DNA from: Camarhynchus parvulus
Taxonomy: Eukaryota > Chordata > Aves > Passeriformes > Thraupidae
Reading direction: 5' to 3'
Length of the DNA: 64,000 nucleotides
Assembly (NCBI RefSeq): GCF_901933205.1
Contig: NC_044573.1
Span: forward strand, 32,609,493-32,673,492
The position numbers and the translations under genes are program-made. The stretch's first letter is position 1. Each line of letters starts with the position of its first letter. Under the pieces are notes generated by a model. That model was not told the DNA's origin. It searched no databases and saw nothing but the letters and a program-made list of their open reading frames with translations. Positions 53,101 through 64,000 of this stretch are shown here, piece by piece.

Positions 53101-54573
53101 TGCAGGAGAGTTGAAGGCATTTCAAATACGCATATGAGATTTAAAAATAGAAGAACACTTCAGAGTGTTCAAACTGCAGACAAAATCCTGTTTAATTTCA
53201 AAGGTGGCAGGGTTACTAATGCACCAGCTACTTCAAAGACGACAAAATAAATTGCTTTTTTAAAACACTGGCAGTTCTATCCAACATGATGGGAAATACA
53301 TAAGATTTGCCAAATATGAAATGTAATGTGCACAGGTTGTTCAAAAGGTGCCTTAATTTGCATGAGTGAGCACTACAAAAGGCATAACTTATCATCACAG
53401 TTCGGCTCAACTTTGGAAATTGTGTTCAGTCATGAACCTCAAATAGTCAACCCACAAGGCCATCTCTCCATTTTATTCCATAATGCTGGAAAAATAAAGT
53501 GTTGTTTATATAGCTGGAAGGCTTTGCTCTATTATAAAACACAACAGGAGAGTAATTTATTTAATATAATTATTTAGCATGAGCATGACCATAGATAAAT
53601 AGCAATCCACTGAAGAATTTAAGGCCTCCCCTGAAATATTTTTACAATCCTCTCAAAAATCAATGAACTTTTGACTCAAGACTGGGTTTCGTTTTCAACA
53701 ACTATTTTTCCTAAATCTGTTAGCAAGCTCTTATTACCTTTGCACTAAATGCAATTAAAACCCCAATACCATGCACACAGGAAGGGATATGCCTGGTTAC
53801 TGGGATCCTCATTCTGAGGCTGGGCTGGCAAGAGCTGTTCATCCACATTGAATTTAACTTGCTCCATACAGCAACTCAAGAAATTGACAAAGTAAATATT
53901 AACAGCCATGTTTGGTTTGTGTTTGAAAAGCTTCCCTTGCATTTAGGAGCTCATATAAACACAACACTGCATGGATAACACCGGCTGAGTCCCTAGGCTT
54001 CTCAGGTCTGCCATGCTCTGTCCTTTGGATCGTATTGTCTCAATGACAAAATGGTCACCTGGAGAGATTCAAACCCACCAGTTTTTATGAAATTATAGTT
54101 TACTCTACAGATCAGGTGATCTTTTAAGATGCCTTCAGAAGATGAGCATAAGGAAACATATAATGAAAATGTCCAAGTTTATTGACAAAAAATGGAGAAC
54201 TGCACAGGTGTTTTCAAAAGTGGCTGGGTAAATAAATTCAGGCACAGGATAGGTACACACTGTGTGACAAGGGAATAGTTCCCTGCCAAGTCTGAATTTT
54301 TACCAGGACATACACATCTCCATCTGATCTAGAGAGCCAAAGCAAGAACTCAAGCTCCACAACTGCTTTGAAATTGAGAGGAATCGCTACCAGGACATTC
54401 AGTGATAGTGTAAATCATGTAAAAGAATGATTCTTAATGATTAGTATTTACTACATGATGGCTATTGATCCAGTTATTGAATGTGTTTTACAGGGACTTG
54501 AAGTATTCCTGAAAAAAAATCCCAATATTGAAAAATAAGTGGAACTTCAAAAGTTTTTTTCTATCACTTTCAC

Positions 54574-54610
54574 ACGTGTGTGTGTATATATATGGATATA
54601 CATATATAAA
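54574..54610. repeat. TG/TA microsatellite
   Basis: GTGTGTGTGTATATATAT followed by GGATATACATATATAAATA forms a short alternating purine-pyrimidine tract, which can adopt Z-DNA or cruciform structures. Confidence 0.8.
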
Positions 54611-55374
54611 TAAGGTATAATACTTAAATCGGTGTCTCTGGCTTCTATCAAACAAAACAAATGTCAAAGTAATAATGTCATACTTTTCCTATTAATATAA
54701 CAAGAGGATAATATCACCTGTCAGGAGTGGGAATGCCTCATCATGTTCCCTCCTCCACTCCAAATTCATTGAACAGTAAATATTTCAAAGGGCTCAAGCT
54801 TGCAAGCTTGTTCATTCACTTTTTTTCCTCCAGCTTTGTATTGCTCCTTTGAAGCAACTGTCCACAAAGGATCAGATACTGAGTTTTCTAATCCTGTTTC
54901 AACTTCTCAGCAAGACTTCTGAGTTCTGTTAAAGATTAGGCAACATTTTTCAGTGCTGAGGCCTTCCAGGCATCTGAACAAGGAATGAGACCCCAAATAC
55001 ACTAAACAAAGGTGACATTGCTGTTCTCCGTGAAACTCCTTAAAGGAGATAATTTCCATTAATGAGAAAATAAAAAAAAAAAAACCCAACATGATTTAAA
55101 CGAGCCCTTATCATGACATCTGAATCAAAAAACATATGTACATAAGAAACTTCTACAACAAATAAATAGGAAACAACTGGGCTTTTAGCAATTGTGCTAT
55201 ATATGAAAAATGTTCAAAAAATGGTCAAATTTTATTGTGGGATGGAAAGCCAAATGTTCCTGTGTATTCCTTCCTTAAAATGCTGTTATGGGGTGTGAAT
55301 CCTACCACAACAGTCCTGCAGGCAAGCATTTTCTGTAAATATGTATTATTCTGGAATTGCAAGTACATGTGAAC

Positions 55375-55433
55375 ATGTGTATATGTGTGTGTGTATTTAT
55401 CTGTATATGTATGTGTGTGTGTGCCTGGGCACA
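55375..55433. repeat. Interrupted TG microsatellite
   Basis: Runs of TG (ATGTGTGTGTGTATTTATCT then GTATATGTATGTGTGTGTGT) with TA interruptions over about 60 bases. On the minus strand it gives a false open frame rich in His and Thr. Confidence 0.85.
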
Positions 55434-56440
55434 TTTGTGAGAGCAAGACCTCAGTGTCATGAACCTCCATATCTCACAAGCTCAGAGTTTCAAGTTTTTC
55501 AGCTGGGTTGACAGTGCTTCTTGGTTAAACTATTCTTTATCCATTTCTGTGAAATATTTGTTGACACACAGGATAGAGATTTTGTTTTCTGAAATTTAGA
55601 ATGAATCTTGGACAGATGTTTGGGTTATTAATTTCATGCAAATATAGCAAATTTCTTCTCTAAACATATTCCCCCTCACCCCTCCTACAGTTAGGGATTT
55701 TAGAGGGGAACTGCCAGCTCAGGCTGCTGAGTTCATACCCACACAAAGGCTCCTGTGCAGAAGGTGTCAGGATGGGACTGTACCAGTAAAGGTGAGTTCC
55801 AAGGTACAAGACATGCTGCTGACCTTTAACTGTTCCTTTGATATGCAGTGCCATATGGAACTCAGGCAGGGTGTGTGCTGGCACCACGGGAGCTTCTATC
55901 CTAAATGCAGAGGGCAAGCTGCCAGCCACCTTCCCTTCATGCAGTCAGAAAAGGGCAGACAGGGGCCCATTGCTCAGATAAGGAGTTCAGAGATCAGATC
56001 AAACCCTTCAACAGGGCAACTGTAACAGGAGGAAAAGCTGAGAATGCACACACTAGTGGCACATTTCAAAGTCAGACCCAAGTGAGTGTCCTCGTGATAT
56101 CCAAGTGAGTATGTAAGCCCTTCTCCTCTGCATGTGTGCATGAGCATTCTGTGGATAGCTTCATCTAGGACCCCATGACTTAAAGACAGGGGAGGCACAG
56201 GAGTGTTCAAAGTTGCGACGTGAGCAAAACCAAAGCACAGCCCCTGCCAAGTGCAGCATTGCTCCTAAAACACCAACAGTGACACAGCACAACTCCAACT
56301 GGTGCTCCAGGCAGCTCCGCTCAGACATGGAGAGCAACAAGGAGACCTTGAGTTTGCCTGTCTGGCCTTCAGGGAAGTGGGAAATCCCAATCTGAGATTT
56401 GAGAATGCTCCTTTACCTTGCTAGAATTCCACTGTGATGG

Positions 56441-56572
56441 GGTTTTTTTCTTTTTTCCTTTTAATTTGCTTGTTTTATTTTTTCCTGTTTGTTTTTTTTT
56501 GTTGTTGTTGTTGGTGGTGGTGGTGGTGGTGGTGGTTTTGGGTTTTTTAGTTTGGTTTGGGGTTTTTTTTGA
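56441..56572. repeat. GT-rich compound repeat: T runs, (GTT)n, (GGT)n
   Basis: A T-rich lead (56443-56500) is followed by GTT units (56501-56512), about eight GGT units (56513-56536) and then GGG and GGTTTGGGG blocks to 56562. The GG pairs spaced by T could form a two-layer G-quadruplex on the plus strand. The low-complexity frames (Val-rich plus, Thr/Asn-rich minus) are not genes. Confidence 0.9.
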
Positions 56573-57799
56573 GAACAGGAGCCTGTTTAACATTTCTGCA
56601 GTAGTCACAAAGGTGAATAGGCCTCTAAAAGGTTGTATTCTACCAACACAGAAAACCAGAAACTATCAGCAGTTCTCACACTGACAGGGTTCTCCTGAAG
56701 ACCCATTTTGTCTGGTTTTGGAGTCCAGCTGATGAGAGCACAACTTTTTGTTATTGTATTATTTCCTACTTCTCATTGCCTGTTTGCAAGTTACAGATCA
56801 CGGGACTGACAAAAAATGAAACATCAGAAGTTTCATAGATGAGTAGGTGGTTTTGCAGTATTCACCATCTGAGTGTGAAACACAAGGAGACCAAAGCTAG
56901 AGTTACAGATTAAAGAGACAAGAAAACCTCTAATTGGGGATTTTTTCATCAAGTCACACACACACATGGAATTAACATGGAATTAACATGAGTAATTAAT
57001 AATCCAGGCTAAGATTAGTCAACCAAATTCTGGACATACATCCCAGAGAGCTGTTCAGTTTTGCTTTAGAACCACTAGAGATAAATAGCCTTTTCTAGGT
57101 CATGAGTCATCTTTTTTTGAAGATGCTGTCTGGTTTAGATTTGATGAATTTCATTCCATTTTACTTTTTAACCTCTGAGTGTAAAAAGAGCACAATTTGC
57201 TTTGATATAGATATCTTAAAAAAATCTGCAATTTCACAGGATGGATTCCACCAGTGAGGCAAGGCCCATTATGTTGAGCAGAAGTTTACTCTAAATATTA
57301 ACATATTTGGCAGCTTTAGCTGATTCATGGAAGCTCAGCTCATTCTAGTCTTTGATAGACTTTAATGAAATGTCTTTTAACCCAGAAAAGCTCAGTTCTG
57401 GAAAAAAAAGAAAAGCTCTATAACAGTTATGCACCAATGCATCTGACTTCAGTCCTTGAAAAATAAGGATGATGAAAGTTATAAAAATGTGATATTCTTC
57501 TCTTAGCCTTTTTTCTCTAACAGGGTTTGGGTATTGTGGCACAGTTTAGCCTTATACAGGTAGATCCACCACATCTTTTGAGAAATCCCTCATACAAATC
57601 CAATGATTTGAGGTGAAAGCATTTAAGATAAGGTTTCAGAAAGCAAAAATTGGAGGAAGATATGCCATGAAACACTTCTGAAGCAGCACTGACTACATCC
57701 TGCATGTAACAAAGATTTATTGTCCCTAGAAGAGAACACCTTTTGACTGGATGATGTTCCAGACTCTGCCTCATACTCTGGAGGGGCTCAGTTCTGAAA

Positions 57800-58635
57800 T
57801 TGTTAATTCCTCATCTATACAACATGCTTCATTTTCCCAGTTGAAGCTAAGAGTAGAGAAGAGAAGCAATTCCAACTGATTCGATTTGAAGAGCAGCAAC
57901 ATATGCCAAAAGATTAGGACAGTATGAGAGATAGTTTGAGACCCTTGTTGAAAGAACAACTATTATCAAAAACAACACAATATACTGAAACGAAAAGATT
58001 TCTTCCAAATTCTAAGTTGACAGAGAAAAGCACAAGTTTCCAAAATGCGGAGAGATTAGACAAGTATTTAAAAGAAATACAAATAACATCTCAAGTGAGC
58101 TTGGGTAAATACACTGCCCCGTACCTGAAGAAGGTCTAGCACTTGATGTATTATAAGCCTTCCTTTTCCAGTACTAAATATCAGGATTTGGGAGACTTTA
58201 GCTAACTTTAGTAGTGCATCTTATTGCATTACTGTGGGGGGAGGAAGGAGACATGAGGAACAAGGGAGGGACCAGCAGGGGAATTCCACACCCATAGCTC
58301 ACTGGAAAAAAATACTGCAAGAGAAGGCCCTATGCAACTTGCTTGGCAGATAACAGCAGCTGGCTTTCTTTACTAATGTTGCATCTGATTTAGAATTTAA
58401 AGAGGCTGAAGATTTTTCAGAACTATGCCTTTATTCTGCTGAATGTTTTGAAACACAAGAAGAGGAACTGCTTCGATTATTTATTCACTGTCCACTCAAT
58501 TTTTTAGAAAAGGAAGATCTAAAAGCATATCTGGCAGCCTGTTTCTGTGCAGGAAGACTCAAGTACTTGTCATCTGGCATAAGCAAGCCAAATAATGCTG
58601 AGTCCCTTCTACTTTTTATTCCTGCAAAGGATTAA
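57800..58635 (+). pseudogene. Decayed coding-like segment, source unidentified
   Basis: On the plus strand two adjoining frames look like eroded protein. The first (57843-58139) reads EAKSREEKQFQLIRFEEQQH, then a TAG at 57915, then 71 codons including ERLDKYLKEIQITSQVSLGK. The second runs from 58147 to the stop at 58633, about 162 codons with a single internal TAA at 58351. Its last 93 codons lack any Met and read like a helical, acidic protein (FSELCLYSAECFETQEEELL, FLEKEDLKAYLAACFCAGRL). The two are one base out of phase, implying a frameshift. Composition is coding-like rather than AT-biased. It lies antisense to SMYD3. I do not recognise the protein. It may be a retrocopy (rare in birds), a relic of a lost gene, or exons of a real antisense gene. 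No poly-A tail or clear exon borders were seen. Confidence 0.4.
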
Positions 58636-58729
58636 ATTCAGAGATTAACCATAATGTCTTTCAACCACAGGCTCACATATTCATGAATAATAACAAGAGA
58701 ACCTAAATCAGTACTTAACATGTAATTTT

Positions 58730-58754
58730 ATGCTGCATCTTCAAGATGCAGCAT
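58730..58754. repeat. Perfect 12-bp inverted repeat with 1-base loop
   Basis: ATGCTGCATCTT (58730-58741) and AAGATGCAGCAT (58743-58754) are exact reverse complements separated by one C. It is a near-continuous palindrome about 100 bp beyond the coding-like relic. Confidence 0.75.
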
Positions 58755-60864
58755 GTTAGCAACTATAATAGTCCAGAGACAGGAGTCATTCAGTAGGCTG
58801 ATTCTGATATATGGCATACAAAGTTTTGGAGAGTTTTAGAAGGGTTTTCATATTATTTAGGTTTGGGAAAATAAGCTCAGTCTAGTTTTCGGTTGATATT
58901 TTGAAAGATAATTAAGATTGCAAGCAATTTCAATATTTTTCATAGTAAACCATAGACTGCAAAGTTATATTTAGAAAAATATTTCAAATATTTGCAATAG
59001 CAAGAAGAAATTCAACATAATTTGAAAATGAGGCATTAAACAAAGATAGTTTAGGGATAGTACTGGACCTATAGATGTGTGCTGGAACCCTACTTTTGCT
59101 CCGATTAGCATCAAAAAAATTGATGAAGACTGAGCACCAGGAATAGGCTTTGACTGGATGATGAAGTACAGCAGAAGAGAAAATGAGCCTTGGTATGGTC
59201 TTGTTTTTTCAGTGGGTCAGGAGCCAGACCCACTCTCTGTTAATCCATCACTGTAACCCAATTCTTTCCTGCTATGTCCTGGAAAACTTCTGCAATGTAC
59301 AAGTCACTTTACATCCCAAAGAGGCTTCCCACTGGCTGCAAAAACTCGATTTGGGAAAATGGGCACAGTTTCAGGTCATGATTCATTTTTCAACCTTTTC
59401 TTGCACATGTGGCATGGAACTAATAAGAAGCTTGCAAGCCTCATGATTGTCAGTAGCCCTCACATAACCCGACCTCTAAGAGTGACAGCAGGAGTCACAG
59501 CAATGGGTACTCAGTAGCTTCATATAATAAGCAGAACTGTCTAAAAGTCTAAGAAATACAGATTTAAAGGAATATTTTAGCCATTATTGAAAAAGCTAAA
59601 TACTGAAATATGAAACTCTAAGGAAAATAGCATAATTGTTCACATTCTAGCTTTCTTTATGTGCTCCTTATTGAAAAAAAATTATTAAAGGTTTGAAACA
59701 TTTTTTTCCTAAAATTCAGAATAGTAAATAAAGAATAAAACTGGTGCTAAATATGTAGTTACATTTTTACTCATATATCCTATGTGAAAATATCACATGT
59801 CTATATCTGCAAATATTCCAAAAAATGCAACATGCATTTGAATCTTTAAGGTCTTATTTACCAAAGACAAATTCCGAATTCATCACTTCAAGTGCTGGCA
59901 TGTGAAAACAGAACTGTTCTAAACACACAAAACATTGTGAAATATTTATTTTTCAATCTTTTCTTTTTGTTCTTTCTCAAGCAATTAAGACAGGTTGGAG
60001 AAATCAACACTGTTTTTCATAGATTCATTTTTAGCACTATCAACATTTTAGTTTCAACTTTTATTGTTCTATTATGCTTATGGAAACAGTATCATTTTGC
60101 TTTTACATTATGTAAATGATAACACAAAATTCAAAAATAAAGGCTCTCAATAGAAGACAAAAATGAAATACACACATTCCTATTAACATTCTGATTCTGA
60201 AGAATCTGTATATCTCAATGTAACGTGTGCTGATGGGAAGAAACACAGACCTGATTTTGAATGGGAACTGTTGGAAGTAAGACATGAGCAATATAAATGC
60301 TTTCAAATCATTCATCCAATTACATTTACATAAATCAAAGTGAGATAAATGAAAACTTGAAACTTTGCAGATATTCACACTGATCATAAAAGGAATAAAT
60401 GCATATATTCCTTTCATGGTGCACTGGACATGGTTGAAAAATGTCAGTGGTCTGATTAGTAAGAACTTGCACAGAGTCACCAAAATAATACAAACAGTAT
60501 ATCTTGGCTTTAAACACTTATATAGTTGCATAATTTCAGAAAATTTTACTGCAATAATGCTTTTTATATGCAGCTGTCTCTGACAGAACTTAATATATAT
60601 ATTGAGGGGATGTACATTTGAGAAAATTACCACGGGCTGAACTGAAATGTTAGCACCTCAGCTGAAGTGCTGTGTCTGTCTTAAGTTTTGAATTGTCCAC
60701 AATGAAGCAATCTGGTTATTTTACAGTTTTTCTATAATTAGATCTCAAGTTCCTAATTTTGTTTTGAGCTGACATCAAGTTTCTTGTCATAAACACTGAA
60801 CTCCCATAAGAAATAGGAATGAGAGTGGCTGGAATATGGTAATGGACTGAGCACTGAACCTAAG

Positions 60865-60945
60865 TTTTAAAACCTGGATTCACTTCCAGCATTCTTGCAT
60901 TACCTCCAGCAAGTTTCTTCATCTTCCTGCACCTCACTGTGTTTT
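60865..60945 (+). mobile_element. Possible MIR-like SINE remnant
   Basis: AAACCTGGATTCACTTCCAG, then CCTCCAGCAAGTTTCTTCAT and CCTGCACCTCACTGTG, loosely follow the MIR order (CTGGGTTCAAATCC, GGGCAAGTCACTTAACCTC, CTGTGCCTCAG). It is heavily eroded if real. Confidence 0.35.
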
Positions 60946-62383
60946 TTTCCCAGGTGCTTTTGCTGTTACCATTATATATTCGAGGCAGAGACCATTTCAC
61001 ATAATGTGTTTGGGCACTTCTGCAGGGTGACACTACTCCAAATTCAAGCCTTTAGATGCTACTGTAGCATTAATCAGAATGTAAAAATAAAAACTTAAGA
61101 TGTTTTCCGAATATCAGTGTTTCCATCCTGAAGTGTTTCCATCTAGTACTGTGACTAGAACTTTCCAATAAATCATTGTTGAAAAAGACTAAATGTTGTT
61201 AATCCCTAATCAAAATATTTTTCCAATTTATTAACATGAAATTTACACAGGAAGCAATTTTAAATACTTACTAAATATTTACTTGCTTACTTACCATGAT
61301 CTTATGAACCATTATGAGAAATTAATGGTGTGAGCTGAACTGACATTAAAAAAAATTTAAAGCATTTCTGTTTTCTTTAAGCTTTTTTCTAAAAATGACT
61401 TCATCAGCATCTCAATGACTTTTTTGAGGGAAGGAGGGAGAGAACTGCATTTGCTTACCTAAATCTGCTAATATGGTTATCCCTTCTGAATCAGGTGTCT
61501 CGGCACAATATTTTAGACCAGAGAACAGTCCTTTCTCAAACAAGAAACATTCTCCTCAAAGTGAGAGCTGAAATCTGTGTCTCTCATCTCATTTCCTGTC
61601 TTTCTGGTTCTTAAGCAAAATATATGCAGTCATTGCTTAAAATGGGTATTCAGTCACATGAATATTGTGGAACTGGTAGAATATAGATGTTTAGCAGTAG
61701 AAGAGAAGCATGACAGAGGTTAAATCCCACTGATATCATTCCTTATTAGAGCCAATGGATCACAATCAGAGGATATTCAAGGCATCTCACATAAAGACTA
61801 TGAACCACATATAGGCACCTATATGCTCCCCAGCAGTACAAATTGGCTATCCTATTATGTAAACATCTAATTATTCTACAAAGTGTTGAATGCTCATACA
61901 ATTTCAGCAGAAACACAAGCACATAGTTCAGGGTGCAGCTGAAACAGCATTACAGTGCTCTGAATGTGCCTCACTACATCTGAAGGACAGCAAATTGCAA
62001 ACATACTCCTATAAATAGATACACCCACACTCAAAAAGCAATAAAAAGATTTTCCTCTTTCAATTAAATGCATTTCTGATATTTGTATCATACAAACTCC
62101 AAAGCACTTTTAAATGTGAACACTCCTAATTAATACTGAATAATAGCAACTCCCAAACTGACAACAGTTAATATTTATTTCTTTAACCAATCTAAATAAT
62201 TTATCTCAAGTCAGTTTTAATGTTCCAGTTACCCTGCCTCTGAGGATAGGAAAGACATATGATCCCCATGAGGCAGACACAGTTTTACCCATTGTAGGAG
62301 ACAACCCTGCATAAGGACTCCCAGGGAAGACTGGCAGTGCTCTTTCAACATGCCTTGCTTTCACTAGATCTCAAGTTGATACT

Positions 62384-62839
62384 TGTGGTGGGTTGGCATT
62401 GGCTATACACCTGGTGCCCACCACTCTACCATTTCCCTCCTTATCTGGGCAGGGGAGAGAAAATACAGTGAATCATTTGTGAGTCGAGATAAGGACAGGG
62501 AGAGATCACTGACCAGTAACTGTCATGGGCAAAACAGGTGAGACATAGGGAAATTATTTTAATTTATTGTCATTCACCTCCAACTAGGGACAATTAGAAA
62601 TTGAGCTATTCTTATACCTCTTTCTGGTTGAAGTTGCACAGATTTTTATCCCCTGCTTCTTGACTCTGTTATCCCAGAGGCGCTACCACTGTCACTGACG
62701 GCCTTAGCCAGTGGTGGCTTCATCTTGGAGCTGGCTGGCACTGACTTTGTTGGACATGGGAGAAACTTCTGGCAACTTCTCATAGAAGCCAGCCTGTAGC
62801 CCACCTGCTACCACAACCTGGCCACACAAACCAAATACT
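62384..62839 (-). mobile_element. Avian LTR-type element, minus strand, internally shortened
   Basis: The sequence matches a well-known avian LTR family: TGTGGTGGGTTGGCATTGGC, CCTGGTGCCCACC, GGGGAGAGAAAATACAGTGA, TCATGGGCAAAACAGG, TTAATTTATTG, GTTATCCCAGAGGCGCTACC, CATCTTGGAGCTGGCTGGCA, TTGGACATGGGAGAAACTTC, then GCCACACAAACC. Typical copies carry a long tandem-repeat block between the TTTATTG and GTTATCCCAG landmarks; here it is reduced to about 100 bases. AATAAA on the minus strand indicates minus orientation. ATACT occurs just before the start (62379-62383) and at 62835-62839, a candidate 5-bp target duplication if the element ends at 62834. No coding sequence is present. Confidence 0.82.
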
Positions 62840-64000
62840 CCAGTTTATGTATTATATTACAGGTTCTAACACAAATTTTGTTAATGCACAGGTATCAAAC
62901 TGCTCTTTCCCATGGTGATGCACCAGGTTCACACAAGTGACAGTCTGAGAATGTGGTGCTCCCATTTTTCCAAAAGCTTCTCAACAAGACTGGGCATTTT
63001 TAACAACAGAGTGCCTCTAGGGAATACCCTAGGAATATACCTCAGAAAGGTCTGCCATCTTGCATAACAGAAGTTGATCTCTACATGAAAGAATGTTACA
63101 ACACCATATCAAGTAAAAGATCAGAACTTCAGTTTCTTTACAGAAAAATGAAAGCTAGAGAGTCAATCACACTTTCATTTTCCTACAATGCTCCAGGGTA
63201 ACTGAAAACTTGCACAAGAAGAAAATATAGATAGATATAAATATTTCTTCTGCATGGAGCCACCCACTCAAATGATTAGAAAAAACAAACATCACCAGCA
63301 GTAGTTGTGTAAATAAAGTGTAATAGGTATACTGTGAATACATTTGTACTGCATCCTCCATTTTGTTTTTCTACTTGCAATTACATTACCTGAGCCAACT
63401 TTTTGTATTTAATGTGCCCTTAATAACCAGCTCAAGTTATTTCCTAAAAACTCTCTCATAATCCACAAGACTACACAAGGTCAAAAATTTCAGCTACTGA
63501 ACCACTGCCATCTGAAGCTAGTTTTCCCATCATGAACATCTTCAGTTATCAGATTGCTTTTTCTACGTTTCCATTTTCATTCAGCAAATGAAAATTACAT
63601 GCATCTCTATTTTAATGAGGAAAAAATACAAATTGAAGATTTCATGTCAGAAATACAGTGGTTCAAATAAGACTGTTTTCCTTCCATCTCCCCACTCTTA
63701 ATGCTTATTCCTCTTTTCCCCTGTGTTCATTAAACTGTCCTGTCTATGGTAATATGGATCAAAGTCCGCTCAGAATTACAAAACCCTAATGCAAAATTAT
63801 CTATAAAGAACTTCGTAATGCTGCTTAATTTGCCCATCTTTAGGGCAAGTTGCCCAAGATACAGAGATACCATTCACATATCAGCTTTCCTAATGACTGG
63901 AACTCAGTTCTTAGATTAGTCCATCAGAAAGAATACTCATCAAGGCTGATTTAATCAGGTGTGTCTAAACAGTCTCCAGTCAATGGAGAGAAAAACATTC
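62840..64000 (-). other. SMYD3: SMYD3 large intron, final partial segment
   Basis: AT-rich intron to the end of the window. Nothing recognisable is present. Confidence 0.65.

Larger units (their letters stand above)
39902..54573 (-). other. SMYD3: SMYD3 large intron, segment 8
   Basis: Nearly 15 kb of AT-rich intron with two small tandem duplications (44496-44572 and 50091-50127). The region 42750-43227 is open in three frames on both strands without recognisable homology. No exon of SMYD3 or another gene was recognised. Confidence 0.65.
58636..62383 (-). other. SMYD3: SMYD3 large intron, last full segment
   Basis: AT-rich intron. It holds a hairpin just upstream of 58755, a 176-codon open frame of low-complexity hydrophobic composition on the minus strand (60103-60633, not considered a gene), and a possible MIR-like remnant near 60865-60945. 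Confidence 0.65.

Noticed and set aside
54795..54810. 16-base perfect palindrome CAAGCTTGCAAGCTTG
   Set aside because: It is a doubled CAAGCTTG unit; too short and simple to interpret.
55225..55470. Minus-strand frame rich in His, Thr and Tyr
   Set aside because: Translation of the TG microsatellite; no protein features outside it.
56369..56684. Thr/Asn-rich and Val-rich frames
   Set aside because: Created by the GTT/GGT low-complexity tract.

Overview
This is nuclear DNA from a bird, very probably a passerine. It is AT-rich, has no operon structure and has almost no long open frames. It carries 3' fragments of the avian LINE CR1 and several avian endogenous-retrovirus LTRs. Two short exons with proper splice sites match the SET-domain protein SMYD3 with bird-like residues.

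Gene content: the window lies inside SMYD3, which is read on the minus strand. Exon 1590-1692 encodes the catalytic NHSC block of the SET domain and exon 4143-4210 encodes the part just before it. The two share a codon split 2+1 across a 2.45-kb intron. The rest, 4211-64000, appears to be one very large upstream intron; 1-1589 is the start of the next downstream intron. No promoter, first exon, last exon, tRNA or rRNA gene is visible.

Layout of the large intron: a CR1 3' end (minus) at 9.5 kb; a perfect 32-copy TTCTC pentanucleotide array at 11.4 kb; a solo LTR with 6-bp target duplications at 13.4-13.8 kb; a CR1 3' segment (plus) at 21.2-21.6 kb followed by a GC-richer patch; two ERVL-like LTRs in opposite orientation at 29.1-29.6 and 30.75-31.1 kb, the second with 5-bp target duplications; a CR1 3' end at 39.7 kb; GT-rich and TG/TA microsatellites at 54.6-56.6 kb; a decayed coding-like segment on the plus strand at 57.8-58.6 kb; and another avian LTR at 62.4-62.8 kb.

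No new defence, metabolic or mobile system is seen. The items most worth a second look are the unidentified coding-like relic at 57.8-58.6 kb, the predicted Cys-to-Ser change in the SMYD3 active-site region, the TTCTC array, and a set of perfect hairpins. All family names come from recognition of sequence patterns, not from a database search.
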